Assembly (NCBI GenBank): GCA_038323375.1
Contig: JBBQGV010000018.1
Span: 1-64,000 of the forward strand
Reading direction: 5' to 3'
Length of the DNA stretch: 64,000 nucleotides
Origin: JABWAJ01 sp038323375
GTDB taxonomy: Bacteria > Bacteroidota > Bacteroidia > Chitinophagales > Saprospiraceae
The position numbers were made by a program, and so were the translations under genes. Below the pieces are notes generated by a model, which did not search any database, was not told the DNA's origin, and saw only the letters and a program-made list of their open reading frames with translations. This document shows, piece by piece, positions 1 through 8,371 of the stretch. Position 1 is the stretch's first letter; every line of letters starts with the position of its first letter.

Positions 1-213
1 TATGTTATCTGCATCTCTCAAAGCTAAAATTGATATTTGTGCCCAAAAAATACGAACTTTGAACCAATTCCCACTGGTTTTTTTTTACCACCAAGCCTCA
101 ACCCACATGATCGCCGCCGAAGGCGGCTGTATAGTTACAAACAAAGAGTATATGGGTTTTGAAATATTCCATGTTGTTCGTTTTGGTCATTTTCAACTAA
201 TTATTACCCGTCT
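1..213. other. Left-edge intergenic region
   Basis: No convincing gene is seen here. Positions 62-88 hold a weak hairpin (AACCA/TGGTT) running into a long T tract, which could terminate a plus-strand gene lying left of the window. Positions 113-127 hold a 6-bp GC-rich hairpin (GCCGCC, loop GAA, GGCGGC). Both are short and unproven. Confidence 0.3.
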
Positions 214-1149
214 TTAGTCCAGCCTATTGGGATTGGCAAGATAGGCCATGATCCGTTTAGCATTTTCACGGAGGCGTTTTCCATCTTCGCTATCACCGCT
301 GCGATCCCGATACCAGATCAGTATTTCGTCCCGGCACTTGTTGCAGCCTTTGGTGATTTGATCGAGGATTCTACTATATAAATTCGCCCGGTACTCTTCA
401 ACGATCCGATTTCTCAATGCGGCTTCAATAGCAGTAAGTATGCTCCAATCTGGCTTATTCTCCATTAATGCAACAAAACAAGGATAGTGCGATTCGTAAG
501 CATAATACGACATCCAACCATACATACCCGGATCTGAATTAGGAAAGTAAATGTTAGCAAGGTTTTTAGCTAAAAAATTTTGTGCGGCTGGCTGGCCATA
601 AGTGGCTAATTTAAAAATAGCCGAGCTTCGATCTATTGGAAAAACAGCTTCATCTGCTGCAATTTTTATCAGTGCCTCAATTTCTTGTTCTAATAGCTTC
701 TGGTGATAAACTAATGAAGAAACAATTGTTTCGATGGTATCCTTCTTGTTTAAAAATAGTTTTCCATATTGGCCCGTTTCGCGGCCTCTTTGACTTAGGT
801 CGTTGGCAATACGATAAAGACTGTCTCGTGTTTCGTAAGAAAGTATTGAATCTTTTTGTAGAAATCCTTCTATTATTGCGCCTTCCCCACGAAAATCCGC
901 CGCTTTTTCCCGTATAAATAGTATTCTTTCCCAAAACTTTCTCATTTCATTATCCAAATCATCTCTTAAGGCGATTAGGCTGTCCTTTTCTTTTTGAGAC
1001 AGTTGTTTTGCTGTTTCAAGTAGTAATACTGTTTTATCATATTCACTCTTCAAGGAATCAAGCAGGTTGCGCTCCTGGGCCATCCCTGAAAGAGAATAAA
1101 CCATGAATAATAATAATAATAATTGTTTTGGAAAACGGTTGTTGCTCAT
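214..1149 (-). CDS. Exported hypothetical protein
   Basis: A 311-residue protein with a clear Sec signal peptide (MSNNR, a hydrophobic stretch of leucines, then a GMAQ cleavage region near residue 25). The mature part begins with charged, probably alpha-helical or coiled-coil sequence rich in Lys, Glu and Leu (about 28-170). The remainder contains a CNKC cysteine pair near residue 270. The middle part (about 165-210) resembles helical-repeat proteins, but no family is recognised. It starts 2 nt after the stop of the large surface protein at 1152-4412, so the two are almost certainly co-transcribed and may work together at the cell surface. That partnership is inferred only from position. Confidence 0.75.
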   Translation of the reverse strand: MSNNRFPKQLLLLLFMVYSLSGMAQERNLLDSLKSEYDKTVLLLETAKQLSQKEKDSLIALRDDLDNEMRKFWERILFIREKAADFRGEGAIIEGFLQKDSILSYETRDSLYRIANDLSQRGRETGQYGKLFLNKKDTIETIVSSLVYHQKLLEQEIEALIKIAADEAVFPIDRSSAIFKLATYGQPAAQNFLAKNLANIYFPNSDPGMYGWMSYYAYESHYPCFVALMENKPDWSILTAIEAALRNRIVEEYRANLYSRILDQITKGCNKCRDEILIWYRDRSGDSEDGKRLRENAKRIMAYLANPNRLD

Positions 1150-1151
1150 AA

Positions 1152-4100
1152 TTAATGATTGTTGCTGATTGCAAAAACAAGTCGCCCTGGCGCTATTCTG
1201 CTTCTCCGGCCATTGACAGGATCTACTGTTCTGAATACGTTAAAAGCATAACTATCTCCATTTTTGTAATCCGTACTTCCCGCAATTGTTCCTTTTCTCA
1301 GGGTAATTTTTAGTTGCGCGTCTTCAAACACCCATGGCCCATTAGAACCATTGTTTCCGGTATTCCCGATTGTAGTTGTTACATTATTGGCTCTTGTCTT
1401 CACCTGCCAATGGCTCATAGCGCCATTTTTAATAAAAAACAGGCTTAGTCCTCTGGTTTGTGCCCCTGGCTTTAGTTCGATTTCAATAGTACCATTTATC
1501 CCATGCATGCCATATCTCCCAGGCTCGCTATAAGAGACAAGCATGGTTGTGTCTGCATCAATAACCAGATTGTCGTTCGGGCCTCTTTTATGGTAATGAA
1601 TGCAATGCCACTCGTAACGTTCGGAAGCCCGGGATCCTGCCAATGAATCTCCCGCGACTGGAAAAGTATCTAAAGCCACCCTCACAAATTCTAAAAATGT
1701 CGCTTTCGTCAAACGAAAAGCAATATGAGCATCAGCACTCTGAGCGCCTGGTACTTTGATTTTATTTGCTGAATTGTCAAATGAGTACAAAAGCAAGGAA
1801 TCCGGATGTTGTCCTGACGGAGGTAATTGTACGTCTTCGTCTCTTTGATCCCCATCATCATTCGGGAATTCATTGTTTCTTTGTTGATGATTCACTCCTT
1901 GCATGGGTGATTCCCAGGGGAAAAGATAAGGGTGATTTATATCCGGTCGGTCAGGGGTAGAATCTCCTGAAAAATACGTTAACGAAATTACCCGTTTCTG
2001 TCTGGCAATGTCAAACCGTATTCCCGCAGAATCGGCGAGTATGTCAGCACCTCTGGGATATACTCTGTATTCTACCAGATGGCGCCCTCCTAAACGCTTG
2101 TTTTTATTGGATTGATCCCCTTGCCCCGGTATATTCAGACCTGTTATTCCTTTTGCACTGGGGCCATAGCCATACAGGGTAGTATCCTCTGCTACATCTT
2201 GGTTATTTAACCTATAGATAAACAAAGATTCATCAAAATAATTAAGATTGGTGGTATCAGTAGGCATGCCCACTGTTGGCTTTTTGCTCCGCGCATACCA
2301 TCCTCTCGTCTGCTCTGCCCAAATCGCTGTCGCTTTCACCGTATCCCGTTGCTTTAGATACTCCAATTGAAACTCAATATCCCGGACTAAATTACTTTTT
2401 GCGATGGCTTCAATGTACAAAACCATCGTATCCATCGAAAAGCTTAAGCCAGGGGAATTTAATGTCACGACGTTACCCGGCATGGAAACTTCTGTTCCTT
2501 TGAAGGGCTGACTCCACAGCTTAGCATTGCCGGATTTTTTGCGCAATTTTATCGCCGATGCAGGTATGCCAGCATCCTTTCGAATCACCAATTTCATCAA
2601 ATCAATCTCGTTCCTTCCGACCACACTGTTATTGACTGGCCGAACGTCATTGTCCAAATGATCCGCTAATTCTGTTGTATCGCCCGGCATGTAATCCCCA
2701 TCCGTATTATTCAGATTAGCCACCGTCACTGCCCCAATACGCACTTCGCGATCTTCTAAAATTGGCTGCCCGCCCGACCACGATGTGTTACTTACCCAGT
2801 CATACAAGCCATTGTAGATCGTCAAATCCACTGATGTCGCCGCACAATACGGCACTTCAATCTCCTCCACTGCAAAACATCCTCCCGCATCCTGCACCGT
2901 CACGCTGTACGTGCCGGGTTCGGTCACAACTAAGCTCGACCCCGTGCTGTTGTCCGACCAAAGATAACTCACAAACCCAGCGTTGGCCTGTAAGATCAGC
3001 GTGTCTTCGCAGAGTTGGGCGGGGGTGGGGCTTACTTCCAGGGTTACCTCGGTGCAATAAGCCAATTCCACTTCTTTGGAAGCACTGCAACCGTTGGCGG
3101 CCGTGACCGTCACCCGGTAGGGGCCGGGCATTTCCACGGTGATGGCATGCCCCGTTGCACCAGTTGACCAGTTGTAGACGGGATAGGTTTCCACGGTACT
3201 CAATGTAATTGGTTCGACAGAGCAGACATTGTTGCGGCTGCCCGGCGCAAGTACACCTGGCGGCGGCATTTGCTCGCATATTGCCGGATCGGGCGGCGTA
3301 ATTTCTACAACCGGCAGCGGATTAACCGTTATGATAACGGTGTCGCTGCCCACTAAATTACCCTGGTCGTCGGTGATGTAGATGATGTAAGTGGTGGTGG
3401 TATCCGGGCAAACCTCGGGATACGGCGAATAGGTGGAGCTGATGTCCTGGTCGGGAAACCAGCGGTAGCACAAGCCGTTGTCTTCGGAAAGCGGCAGGCA
3501 GCCAATGTACACGCATTCCCCCGCACAAATTGTCTTGTCTTCCCCCGCCCACGGGCAGCCCGCCGGCAATTCCTCATCATCCGTCACCGTCACCGTCATG
3601 GCCGTCGCTTCGCCCAAAGTAGCTCCGCCGGTCAGGTTTTGCAGTTCTAAGGTGTAGGTATGATTCAGGTCGGGTTGGCCGTTGGCGGGTTCCAATTGCA
3701 GGGTAAAACACTGCGGGGTGGTGCTGCCCGCAAGAAAACTCAGGGTTTGGGTGGTGAAGCTGCTCAGGTGCGGGTCGGCGCTGCCAGTTAGGGCAACTTC
3801 CGCAGTAAAGGCAAACGTGGGGTTAGTGATTTGGACACAAACCTCAGCAGATTCGTTATTGGGTTCTGATAAGTTGATTTCTGATACTTCAAAAGAAAGC
3901 TCTGGAACGGGCAAGGCACGGCGCTCCAATTTAAAGTGGTCAAAATAGGCATAAAAAAATGACGGGGAAGACCCCTCACTAGCAGCCGCTATTAAATAAT
4001 ACTGCCCCGCAGAAGGCACGGTAAATACATTGCTAACCTTATTGGAAAATGCATTGAAAGGTGCGGTAAGAGAAAAAACGTCACTAACATTCGTACCCGT

Positions 4101-4412
4101 CCAAGTATTCGCAGTACCCCGGCGGAATATGACTTTTTTGCCCGAAGACGAAGCCCGAATATCCCAACTAAAGCGGTACTCGTAGGCAGGGTCAAGCTCC
4201 GCACTAAAGGCAGCATATTGACTGATACTGTTCAAATAACTCCTCGCCTGGCCCCCGGCGGCACTGAATCCTGACTGCGTAAAATGAGCTATTTGACTGA
4301 AATCGTTTGTCGCTCCGGAAAAGTCTTCAGTCTTGATCGTCTCCCAGTTTTGACTTTGTGCAAAGCCCGGGAGCAAAAACGCCACAATGATAAACAAAAA
4401 ATTGATTATCAA
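1152..4412 (-). CDS. Large exported surface protein with Calx-beta/Ig-like modules
   Basis: About 1086 residues. The N-terminus is a signal peptide (IINFLFIIVAFLLPGFAQSQ). Residues about 20-165 form a jelly-roll-like region, 170-285 look like a Calx-beta domain, and 290-530 hold Ig/PKD-like modules with repeated Cys and VxVxxxGGC motifs. The C-terminal half is unassigned and ends without a recognisable T9SS sorting domain. The frame opens with a TTG at 4412, and this short form has no basic residue before the hydrophobic core, which is odd for a signal peptide. Just upstream is a run of 11 G (minus strand). With 12 or 9 G an ATG at 4498 would join this frame and add a Lys/Arg-containing N-terminus. 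The true start, and perhaps expression, therefore depends on tract length. Surface location is inferred from signal peptide and domains. Confidence 0.7.
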   Translation of the reverse strand: MIINFLFIIVAFLLPGFAQSQNWETIKTEDFSGATNDFSQIAHFTQSGFSAAGGQARSYLNSISQYAAFSAELDPAYEYRFSWDIRASSSGKKVIFRRGTANTWTGTNVSDVFSLTAPFNAFSNKVSNVFTVPSAGQYYLIAAASEGSSPSFFYAYFDHFKLERRALPVPELSFEVSEINLSEPNNESAEVCVQITNPTFAFTAEVALTGSADPHLSSFTTQTLSFLAGSTTPQCFTLQLEPANGQPDLNHTYTLELQNLTGGATLGEATAMTVTVTDDEELPAGCPWAGEDKTICAGECVYIGCLPLSEDNGLCYRWFPDQDISSTYSPYPEVCPDTTTTYIIYITDDQGNLVGSDTVIITVNPLPVVEITPPDPAICEQMPPPGVLAPGSRNNVCSVEPITLSTVETYPVYNWSTGATGHAITVEMPGPYRVTVTAANGCSASKEVELAYCTEVTLEVSPTPAQLCEDTLILQANAGFVSYLWSDNSTGSSLVVTEPGTYSVTVQDAGGCFAVEEIEVPYCAATSVDLTIYNGLYDWVSNTSWSGGQPILEDREVRIGAVTVANLNNTDGDYMPGDTTELADHLDNDVRPVNNSVVGRNEIDLMKLVIRKDAGIPASAIKLRKKSGNAKLWSQPFKGTEVSMPGNVVTLNSPGLSFSMDTMVLYIEAIAKSNLVRDIEFQLEYLKQRDTVKATAIWAEQTRGWYARSKKPTVGMPTDTTNLNYFDESLFIYRLNNQDVAEDTTLYGYGPSAKGITGLNIPGQGDQSNKNKRLGGRHLVEYRVYPRGADILADSAGIRFDIARQKRVISLTYFSGDSTPDRPDINHPYLFPWESPMQGVNHQQRNNEFPNDDGDQRDEDVQLPPSGQHPDSLLLYSFDNSANKIKVPGAQSADAHIAFRLTKATFLEFVRVALDTFPVAGDSLAGSRASERYEWHCIHYHKRGPNDNLVIDADTTMLVSYSEPGRYGMHGINGTIEIELKPGAQTRGLSLFFIKNGAMSHWQVKTRANNVTTTIGNTGNNGSNGPWVFEDAQLKITLRKGTIAGSTDYKNGDSYAFNVFRTVDPVNGRRSRIAPGRLVFAISNNH

Positions 4413-4419
4413 GGAATTA

Positions 4420-4430
4420 CCCCCCCCCCC
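4420..4430 (-). repeat. 11-nt homopolymeric G tract (candidate phase-variation site)
   Basis: The plus strand shows 11 consecutive C, i.e. G11 on the coding strand of the surface protein gene, lying 8-18 nt before its TTG start. Reading from the ATG at 4498, the 11-G version runs out of frame to a TGA just after the tract; a 12-G or 9-G version reads straight into the surface protein. Tracts of this length are prone to slipped-strand mispairing, and also to assembly error. Confidence 0.6.
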
Positions 4431-4925
4431 GAAAAACCAAAAGAGTTGCTGTTCAAGAGCAGGCGCGCGCTGGTTTGTTTTGGATGATTGGATGTCATGA
4501 AGGTTTGGTTTTTATATCGTTTTATGATTGATCTAATCTTTACCACCTGTTGTCAACAGACAGAAACGATGGGGTGCGCAACAAGCGGTCAACGCTGTTG
4601 CTTCCCATACGATTATCAGCCTTCCTTCCGGAAGGTTGCCCAATTTTGTTCGTGTTTGTTGTAATTCGTTAGAAGACAGCTTATTCTAGCTACAAATGCT
4701 CAAAAAAATATGAAGCTGTTTATTTTCTTCTAACTGTTGTGTGTGTTCTTAAGTGCAAGGGTAAGCCAAACAAAATGTACGCCAAAATTTTTTGGGAGTT
4801 TTAACAGGTTAAGTTTTTTGGTTGTTTGCTGTCAGGCGGAGCAGAGCCAATAGGACACGCGAGGCAGGCGCCTCAGCGTCAGTCAGGTTTTGCAATAAAC
4901 GTGACTGTTTTTTGGTTTTTTTTTA
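4431..4925. other. Intergenic region between surface protein gene and DUF5683 gene
   Basis: About 0.5 kb with no supportable gene. It holds the possible upstream start (ATG at 4498, minus strand) of the surface protein and its presumed promoter. It also contains a small CCTTCCGGAAGG palindrome near 4620-4640 and T-rich stretches. Short open frames on the plus strand at 4822-5155 overlap the DUF5683 gene antisense and have no protein-like features. Confidence 0.4.
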
Positions 4926-5510
4926 TTACTTTGAAAACCGCAGGCGCAAGCCCAAACCAGGCGACAAAGACTGTGTGGCGGGATTTATGTCTAAACGCGG
5001 TTGCACCTGTAAGCTCAGGTCATCGCCAATATCGAAGTCCATCAGGTGGGCATCTGTATAGGCTTCTACGCCTTGCAGGGCGTAAACCAGAAACATACCA
5101 ATGTAGGAAAGCTGGGTATTTTTATCAAATCCATCGCGCAACGTACGCAATGTGAGTGTATTATCAATTTGTGTACCACTATATTCATGGGGTTCCCCTT
5201 TCAATTTCAACTCAAGAGCCGTTTTAAGACTCCGGTATCTCGTTTGGTTAAAGTCAATTGCATAAACGATGCCGCCCATCGCAGCATAAACGATCGGAAC
5301 TTTCCAGTAGCGCCGGTTGTACACTTGCCCACCTCCGGGAATAATCGCCCACATCAGAGATTTTTTAGGAACCGGCAAAAATTTCTTTTGGATAGGAGCA
5401 GGCGTGTCGGGCACAGAATCCTGAACCTGAACGGGCGCAGTCTGAGCTTCAATCCGGGCAGGTGCCAGGCATAGTAGGAACCAAAACAGCAAAAGCAGCG
5501 GTAATTTCAT
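4926..5510 (-). CDS. DUF5683 domain exported/membrane protein
   Basis: A 194-residue protein with an N-terminal signal peptide (leucine-rich core, cleavage near IEAQ at residue 23). A Pro-rich linker follows, then the DUF5683 core beginning around KKSLMWAIIPGGGQVYNRRYWK (about 49-70) with two likely membrane segments (about 73-87 and 137-150). In Bacteroidota this family sits directly downstream of parA-parB, exactly as here, 60 nt after the parB stop. Function is unknown. The conserved position suggests an envelope role near chromosome segregation or cell-wall genes, which is inference. Confidence 0.85.
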   Translation of the reverse strand: MKLPLLLLFWFLLCLAPARIEAQTAPVQVQDSVPDTPAPIQKKFLPVPKKSLMWAIIPGGGQVYNRRYWKVPIVYAAMGGIVYAIDFNQTRYRSLKTALELKLKGEPHEYSGTQIDNTLTLRTLRDGFDKNTQLSYIGMFLVYALQGVEAYTDAHLMDFDIGDDLSLQVQPRLDINPATQSLSPGLGLRLRFSK

Positions 5511-5570
5511 AAACCATAAACGTTTTGGGCGCGCCCAAAGATGTTCTGCGCCGTACTTTTACGAATCCGT

Positions 5571-6494
5571 TCACTGCTCTACACAACGATAAAACTCCGT
5601 CAGTTGGTCGGCGGTATCAAAAGGAATCAAAATTTGGCCCTTGCCATCGTCATCTAATTTGATCTGAATACGACCCGATCCAAAAAACGCCCGAAAATCG
5701 GCAAGGATGGCATCATAGTCAGAAGTCAGTTTACCGGGTGCTGCCAACTTTTCAACAGGTGCCTTTTTTTGAGATTTACCGGAATAAGCTTTTACCAATT
5801 TTTCCGTGTCGCGCACCGACATGCCTCTGCTCAGCACTTCTGCCAAAGCTTCTTTTTGCAGCAATTTATCCTCAATGCTGGCAATGGCGCGCGCATGCCC
5901 CATGGAAAGTTCATTGTGCCGGATCGCCTCGATGACCTCGATGTGCAGATCCAGCAGGCGGAGGTAGTTGGTGATGGTACTGCGCTTTTTTCCTACCCGC
6001 TCCGCCAATCGCTCGTCGGTCAGGTTGCATTCTTCTTTGAGCCGGTGGTAAGTAATGGCGACTTCGATCGCGTTGAGGTCTTCGCGTTGTATGTTCTCAA
6101 TCAACGCCATTTCCAGCATTTCCTGGTCGTTGGCGATGCGGATGTACGCGGGCACTTCCGTCAGCCCCGACAATTTCGAGGCGCGCCAGCGGCGTTCGCC
6201 GGAAATAAGCTGGTATTCGCTGGGGCTCAGCCGCCGAACCGTAATGGGTTGGATGAGACCGTGTACCCGAATAGAGGCTGCCAATTCTTCCAACGCATCG
6301 GGATCAAACTCTTTCCGCGGCTGATCGGGGTTGGCTTCAATTTCCCCAATCGGGATCATCGCAAAGGTATGCGACAGCTCGCGCACCACCTCCGCCGGGT
6401 TTTCCCGGATCGCATCGTCCATTTTGGTCGAAAAAAGGGCGTCAATGCCCGATCCAAGTTGCTTCATGCCGACTCTTACTACTTGTTTAGCCAT
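5571..6494 (-). CDS. parB: ParB chromosome partitioning protein
   Basis: A 307-residue CTP-dependent DNA clamp that loads at parS and works with ParA in origin segregation. The ParB/sulfiredoxin-like N-domain runs from about residue 44 and includes the GERRWRASK motif (99-107) and ENIQREDLN (133-141). A helix-turn-helix follows (about 158-182, LAERVGKKRSTITNYLRLL). The C-terminal dimerisation region (about 255-307) is short and typical. It lies downstream of parA on the same strand, but about 150 nt of dispersed repeat element separates them instead of the usual tight spacing. No parS-like palindrome was found nearby. Confidence 0.97.
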   Translation of the reverse strand: MAKQVVRVGMKQLGSGIDALFSTKMDDAIRENPAEVVRELSHTFAMIPIGEIEANPDQPRKEFDPDALEELAASIRVHGLIQPITVRRLSPSEYQLISGERRWRASKLSGLTEVPAYIRIANDQEMLEMALIENIQREDLNAIEVAITYHRLKEECNLTDERLAERVGKKRSTITNYLRLLDLHIEVIEAIRHNELSMGHARAIASIEDKLLQKEALAEVLSRGMSVRDTEKLVKAYSGKSQKKAPVEKLAAPGKLTSDYDAILADFRAFFGSGRIQIKLDDDGKGQILIPFDTADQLTEFYRCVEQ

Positions 6495-6506
6495 TGTATC
6501 ACTAAT

Positions 6507-6630
6507 TAGTCTGTCTTTATAGTCCGATAGCTGCGTTATGTGAAGGCATAAAACTGGTCATTTACCCAAGTAAAATCTCATTTTTGTGCCTTCACATGCC
6601 TTGCTCTCGAACTCTAAAGCTCAGACAAGG
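6507..6630 (+). repeat. Dispersed hairpin element, copy A
   Basis: One of four full copies in the window. In this orientation it begins near TAGTCTGTC, carries the conserved box TCTTTATAGTCCGATAG, then a stem of TGTGAAGGCA (6539-6548) with TGCCTTCACA (6587-6596). Inside is an apical hairpin TTTAC-CCAA-GTAAA (6561-6574). It ends with CTTGCTCTCGAACTCTAAAG and CAGACAAGG. It fills the gap between the parA stop and the parB start. Its right terminal repeat is shorter than in copies B-D. Confidence 0.75.
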
Positions 6631-6643
6631 TAATATACACAAA

Positions 6644-7444
6644 TTATGCACCGACTACTGCGTGACCTACGGTAGCCGGATCATTATTCTTAGCCAAAAA
6701 CTCATTAGCCAAATTTAGGAAATTGACACTTCCGCTTCCCCCGGCATTAATCAACACGACTGGCATGTGCATGTTGGGGGCCTCTCCGATTTTGGAGTTC
6801 CGGTGGATGATCGTGTCGTATACCTTGCCCTGAAAAATTTCCCGCACCTTGCTAATGACCACATTGGCCAAACGCAGCCGACTGTCGTACATTGAGAGCA
6901 AAATTCCTTCTATCTTTAAGTCAGGATTGAGGTTTTTTTGAACCAAGCGAATGGTGTCCTGGAGTTTGGACAACCCTTCCAGTGCAAAAAACTCGCATTG
7001 CACGGGCACCAGTACTGAGTCAGAAGCCGTGAGGGCATTCAACGTGGTGAGGCCCAGGGAAGGAAGGCAGTCAATGAACACGTAATCGTATTCATCTTTG
7101 ACCTTATTGACGATGTCCCGCAGCACATATTCACGTCGGGGGCGGTTGACCAATTCGATTTCTGCGCCCACCAAATTAATGTGGGACGGCATGATGTGCA
7201 AATTGGGCGTATCCGTTTCGTAAATGGCTTCAGCCGGATCCAACTCGTTGATGATGCAATCGTAAATGCTGGTCTCCACCACATCAGAAGTTAATCCCAC
7301 GCCGGAAGAAGCGTTGGCCTGTGGATCTGCGTCAATGAGCAAGACCTTTTTTTCCAAAATAGCAAGGCATGCTGCCAGATTGATGGCCGTTGTTGTTTTG
7401 CCGACGCCGCCTTTCTGGTTGGCTATGGCGATCACTTTTCCCAT
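6644..7444 (-). CDS. parA: ParA/Soj chromosome partitioning ATPase
   Basis: A 266-residue Walker-type ATPase that binds DNA non-specifically as an ATP dimer and drives ParB-origin complexes apart. The deviant Walker A motif KGGVGKTT is at residues 11-18, followed by the Walker A' motif LLIDADPQAN (about 35-44) and Walker B YVFIDCLPSLG (about 121-131). Length is normal for chromosomal ParA. It is followed by parB in the same direction. A 9-bp inverted repeat (7471-7504) lies just upstream of its start and may be an operator or the terminator of the preceding gene. Confidence 0.97.
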   Translation of the reverse strand: MGKVIAIANQKGGVGKTTTAINLAACLAILEKKVLLIDADPQANASSGVGLTSDVVETSIYDCIINELDPAEAIYETDTPNLHIMPSHINLVGAEIELVNRPRREYVLRDIVNKVKDEYDYVFIDCLPSLGLTTLNALTASDSVLVPVQCEFFALEGLSKLQDTIRLVQKNLNPDLKIEGILLSMYDSRLRLANVVISKVREIFQGKVYDTIIHRNSKIGEAPNMHMPVVLINAGGSGSVNFLNLANEFLAKNNDPATVGHAVVGA

Positions 7445-7470
7445 TTACCTGATGTTTTATCGAAAATGAT

Positions 7471-7504
7471 AGGTGAAGTTAATGGATTCTTCATGACTTC
7501 ACCT
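7471..7504. promoter_or_regulatory. 9-bp inverted repeat upstream of parA
   Basis: AGGTGAAGT (7471-7479) and ACTTCACCT (7496-7504) are perfect complements with a 16-nt spacer, 27 nt before the parA start. It lies between the 3' end of the UPF0173 gene and parA. It may be an operator for autoregulation or a weak terminator; no T run follows. Confidence 0.35.
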
Positions 7505-7535
7505 GTATAAGGAAGTTCGTTGCGAAATGCCCACG

Positions 7536-8216
7536 CTACAATTCCATGCTTCCGCCAACGGGAAGCAAAATTAACGATTTTCCCCTATCCGAGAAAGCTT
7601 TTTTTACGACATCGTGATCAATCTTGATGTACCCAAAAGTATCGTAGTGGCATCCGATGATCGTATTGCACCGAATGAAATCACTTGCAATCAAGGCATC
7701 CGCGTAATCCATTGTAAAATTACCGCCAATGGGCAATATAGCAAAGTCGAGCGAAGGGCAAGTCATTGGAATCAACTGCATGTCCATCGTCAGGGCCGTG
7801 TCACCGGCAAAATAGAAGGAACATTCTTCATTCCACACAACAAACCCGCCGGGGTTACCCCCATACGAACCATCCGGAAGCATGCTTGAATGCACCGCAT
7901 TGACGTACTTGACCTTCCCGAAATCGAAAGCCCACTTTCCGCCGTGGTTCATGGTATGCCCCTTCAACCCTTGTTTTTCATACCAGGTTACAATTTCATA
8001 GTTGGAAACAATGGGCGCGCCGGTGCGCCGAGCAATCGCAGCGGCGTCGGCCACGTGGTCGCCGTGCCCGTGCGACAACAGGATGCAATCTGCAGGAATA
8101 CGGTCTACCGCTATGGCGGCAGCCAGTTCATTCATGCTGATGAACGGATCGAAAAGTAAGTGGCGCCCCATCGTTTCGATGCCGAAAGAAGAATGGCCGT
8201 AGTAGGTGATTTTCAT
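7536..8216 (-). CDS. UPF0173-type metal-dependent hydrolase (metallo-beta-lactamase fold)
   Basis: A 226-residue single-domain metallo-hydrolase. The opening MKITYYGHSSFGIET and the metal-binding HGHGDHVADA motif (about residues 49-58) are diagnostic of the UPF0173/YtkL group of the metallo-beta-lactamase superfamily. Further ligands are expected from HSSMLPDGSYGG (about 109-120), FAGDTALT (about 135-142) and the C-terminal CHYDTFGY. The physiological substrate is not known. The gene is divergent from fbp; its promoter-like TTG-N21-TATCTTTA sits at 8242-8273. Confidence 0.9.
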   Translation of the reverse strand: MKITYYGHSSFGIETMGRHLLFDPFISMNELAAAIAVDRIPADCILLSHGHGDHVADAAAIARRTGAPIVSNYEIVTWYEKQGLKGHTMNHGGKWAFDFGKVKYVNAVHSSMLPDGSYGGNPGGFVVWNEECSFYFAGDTALTMDMQLIPMTCPSLDFAILPIGGNFTMDYADALIASDFIRCNTIIGCHYDTFGYIKIDHDVVKKAFSDRGKSLILLPVGGSMEL

Positions 8217-8241
8217 GTTTGTGCACTTTAATTAAAGCCCG

Positions 8242-8273
8242 TAAAGATAGCAGACCCGTTTTTTATTTACCAA
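8242..8273 (-). promoter_or_regulatory. Bacteroidota-type promoter of the UPF0173 gene
   Basis: On the minus strand, TTG (8273-8271), a 21-nt spacer and TATCTTTA (8249-8242) match the TTG-N19-21-TAnnTTTG consensus with one mismatch. It lies 26 nt before the UPF0173 start codon. Confidence 0.45.
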
Positions 8274-8371
8274 GACACATTTTATCTTTATTTTCGCAGT
8301 TGGGTGCGACGCTGTTTTCACCACAACCAAATTACACTTTCTTAACCGGATACGACAACCTAACCAAATTT

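Noticed and set aside
4822..5155. Overlapping plus-strand open frames
   Set aside because: They run antisense to the DUF5683 gene and lack protein-like composition.
8219..8371. N-terminal extension of fructose-bisphosphatase
   Set aside because: It lacks family similarity, overlaps the divergent promoter, and the ATG at 8372 gives the normal protein length.
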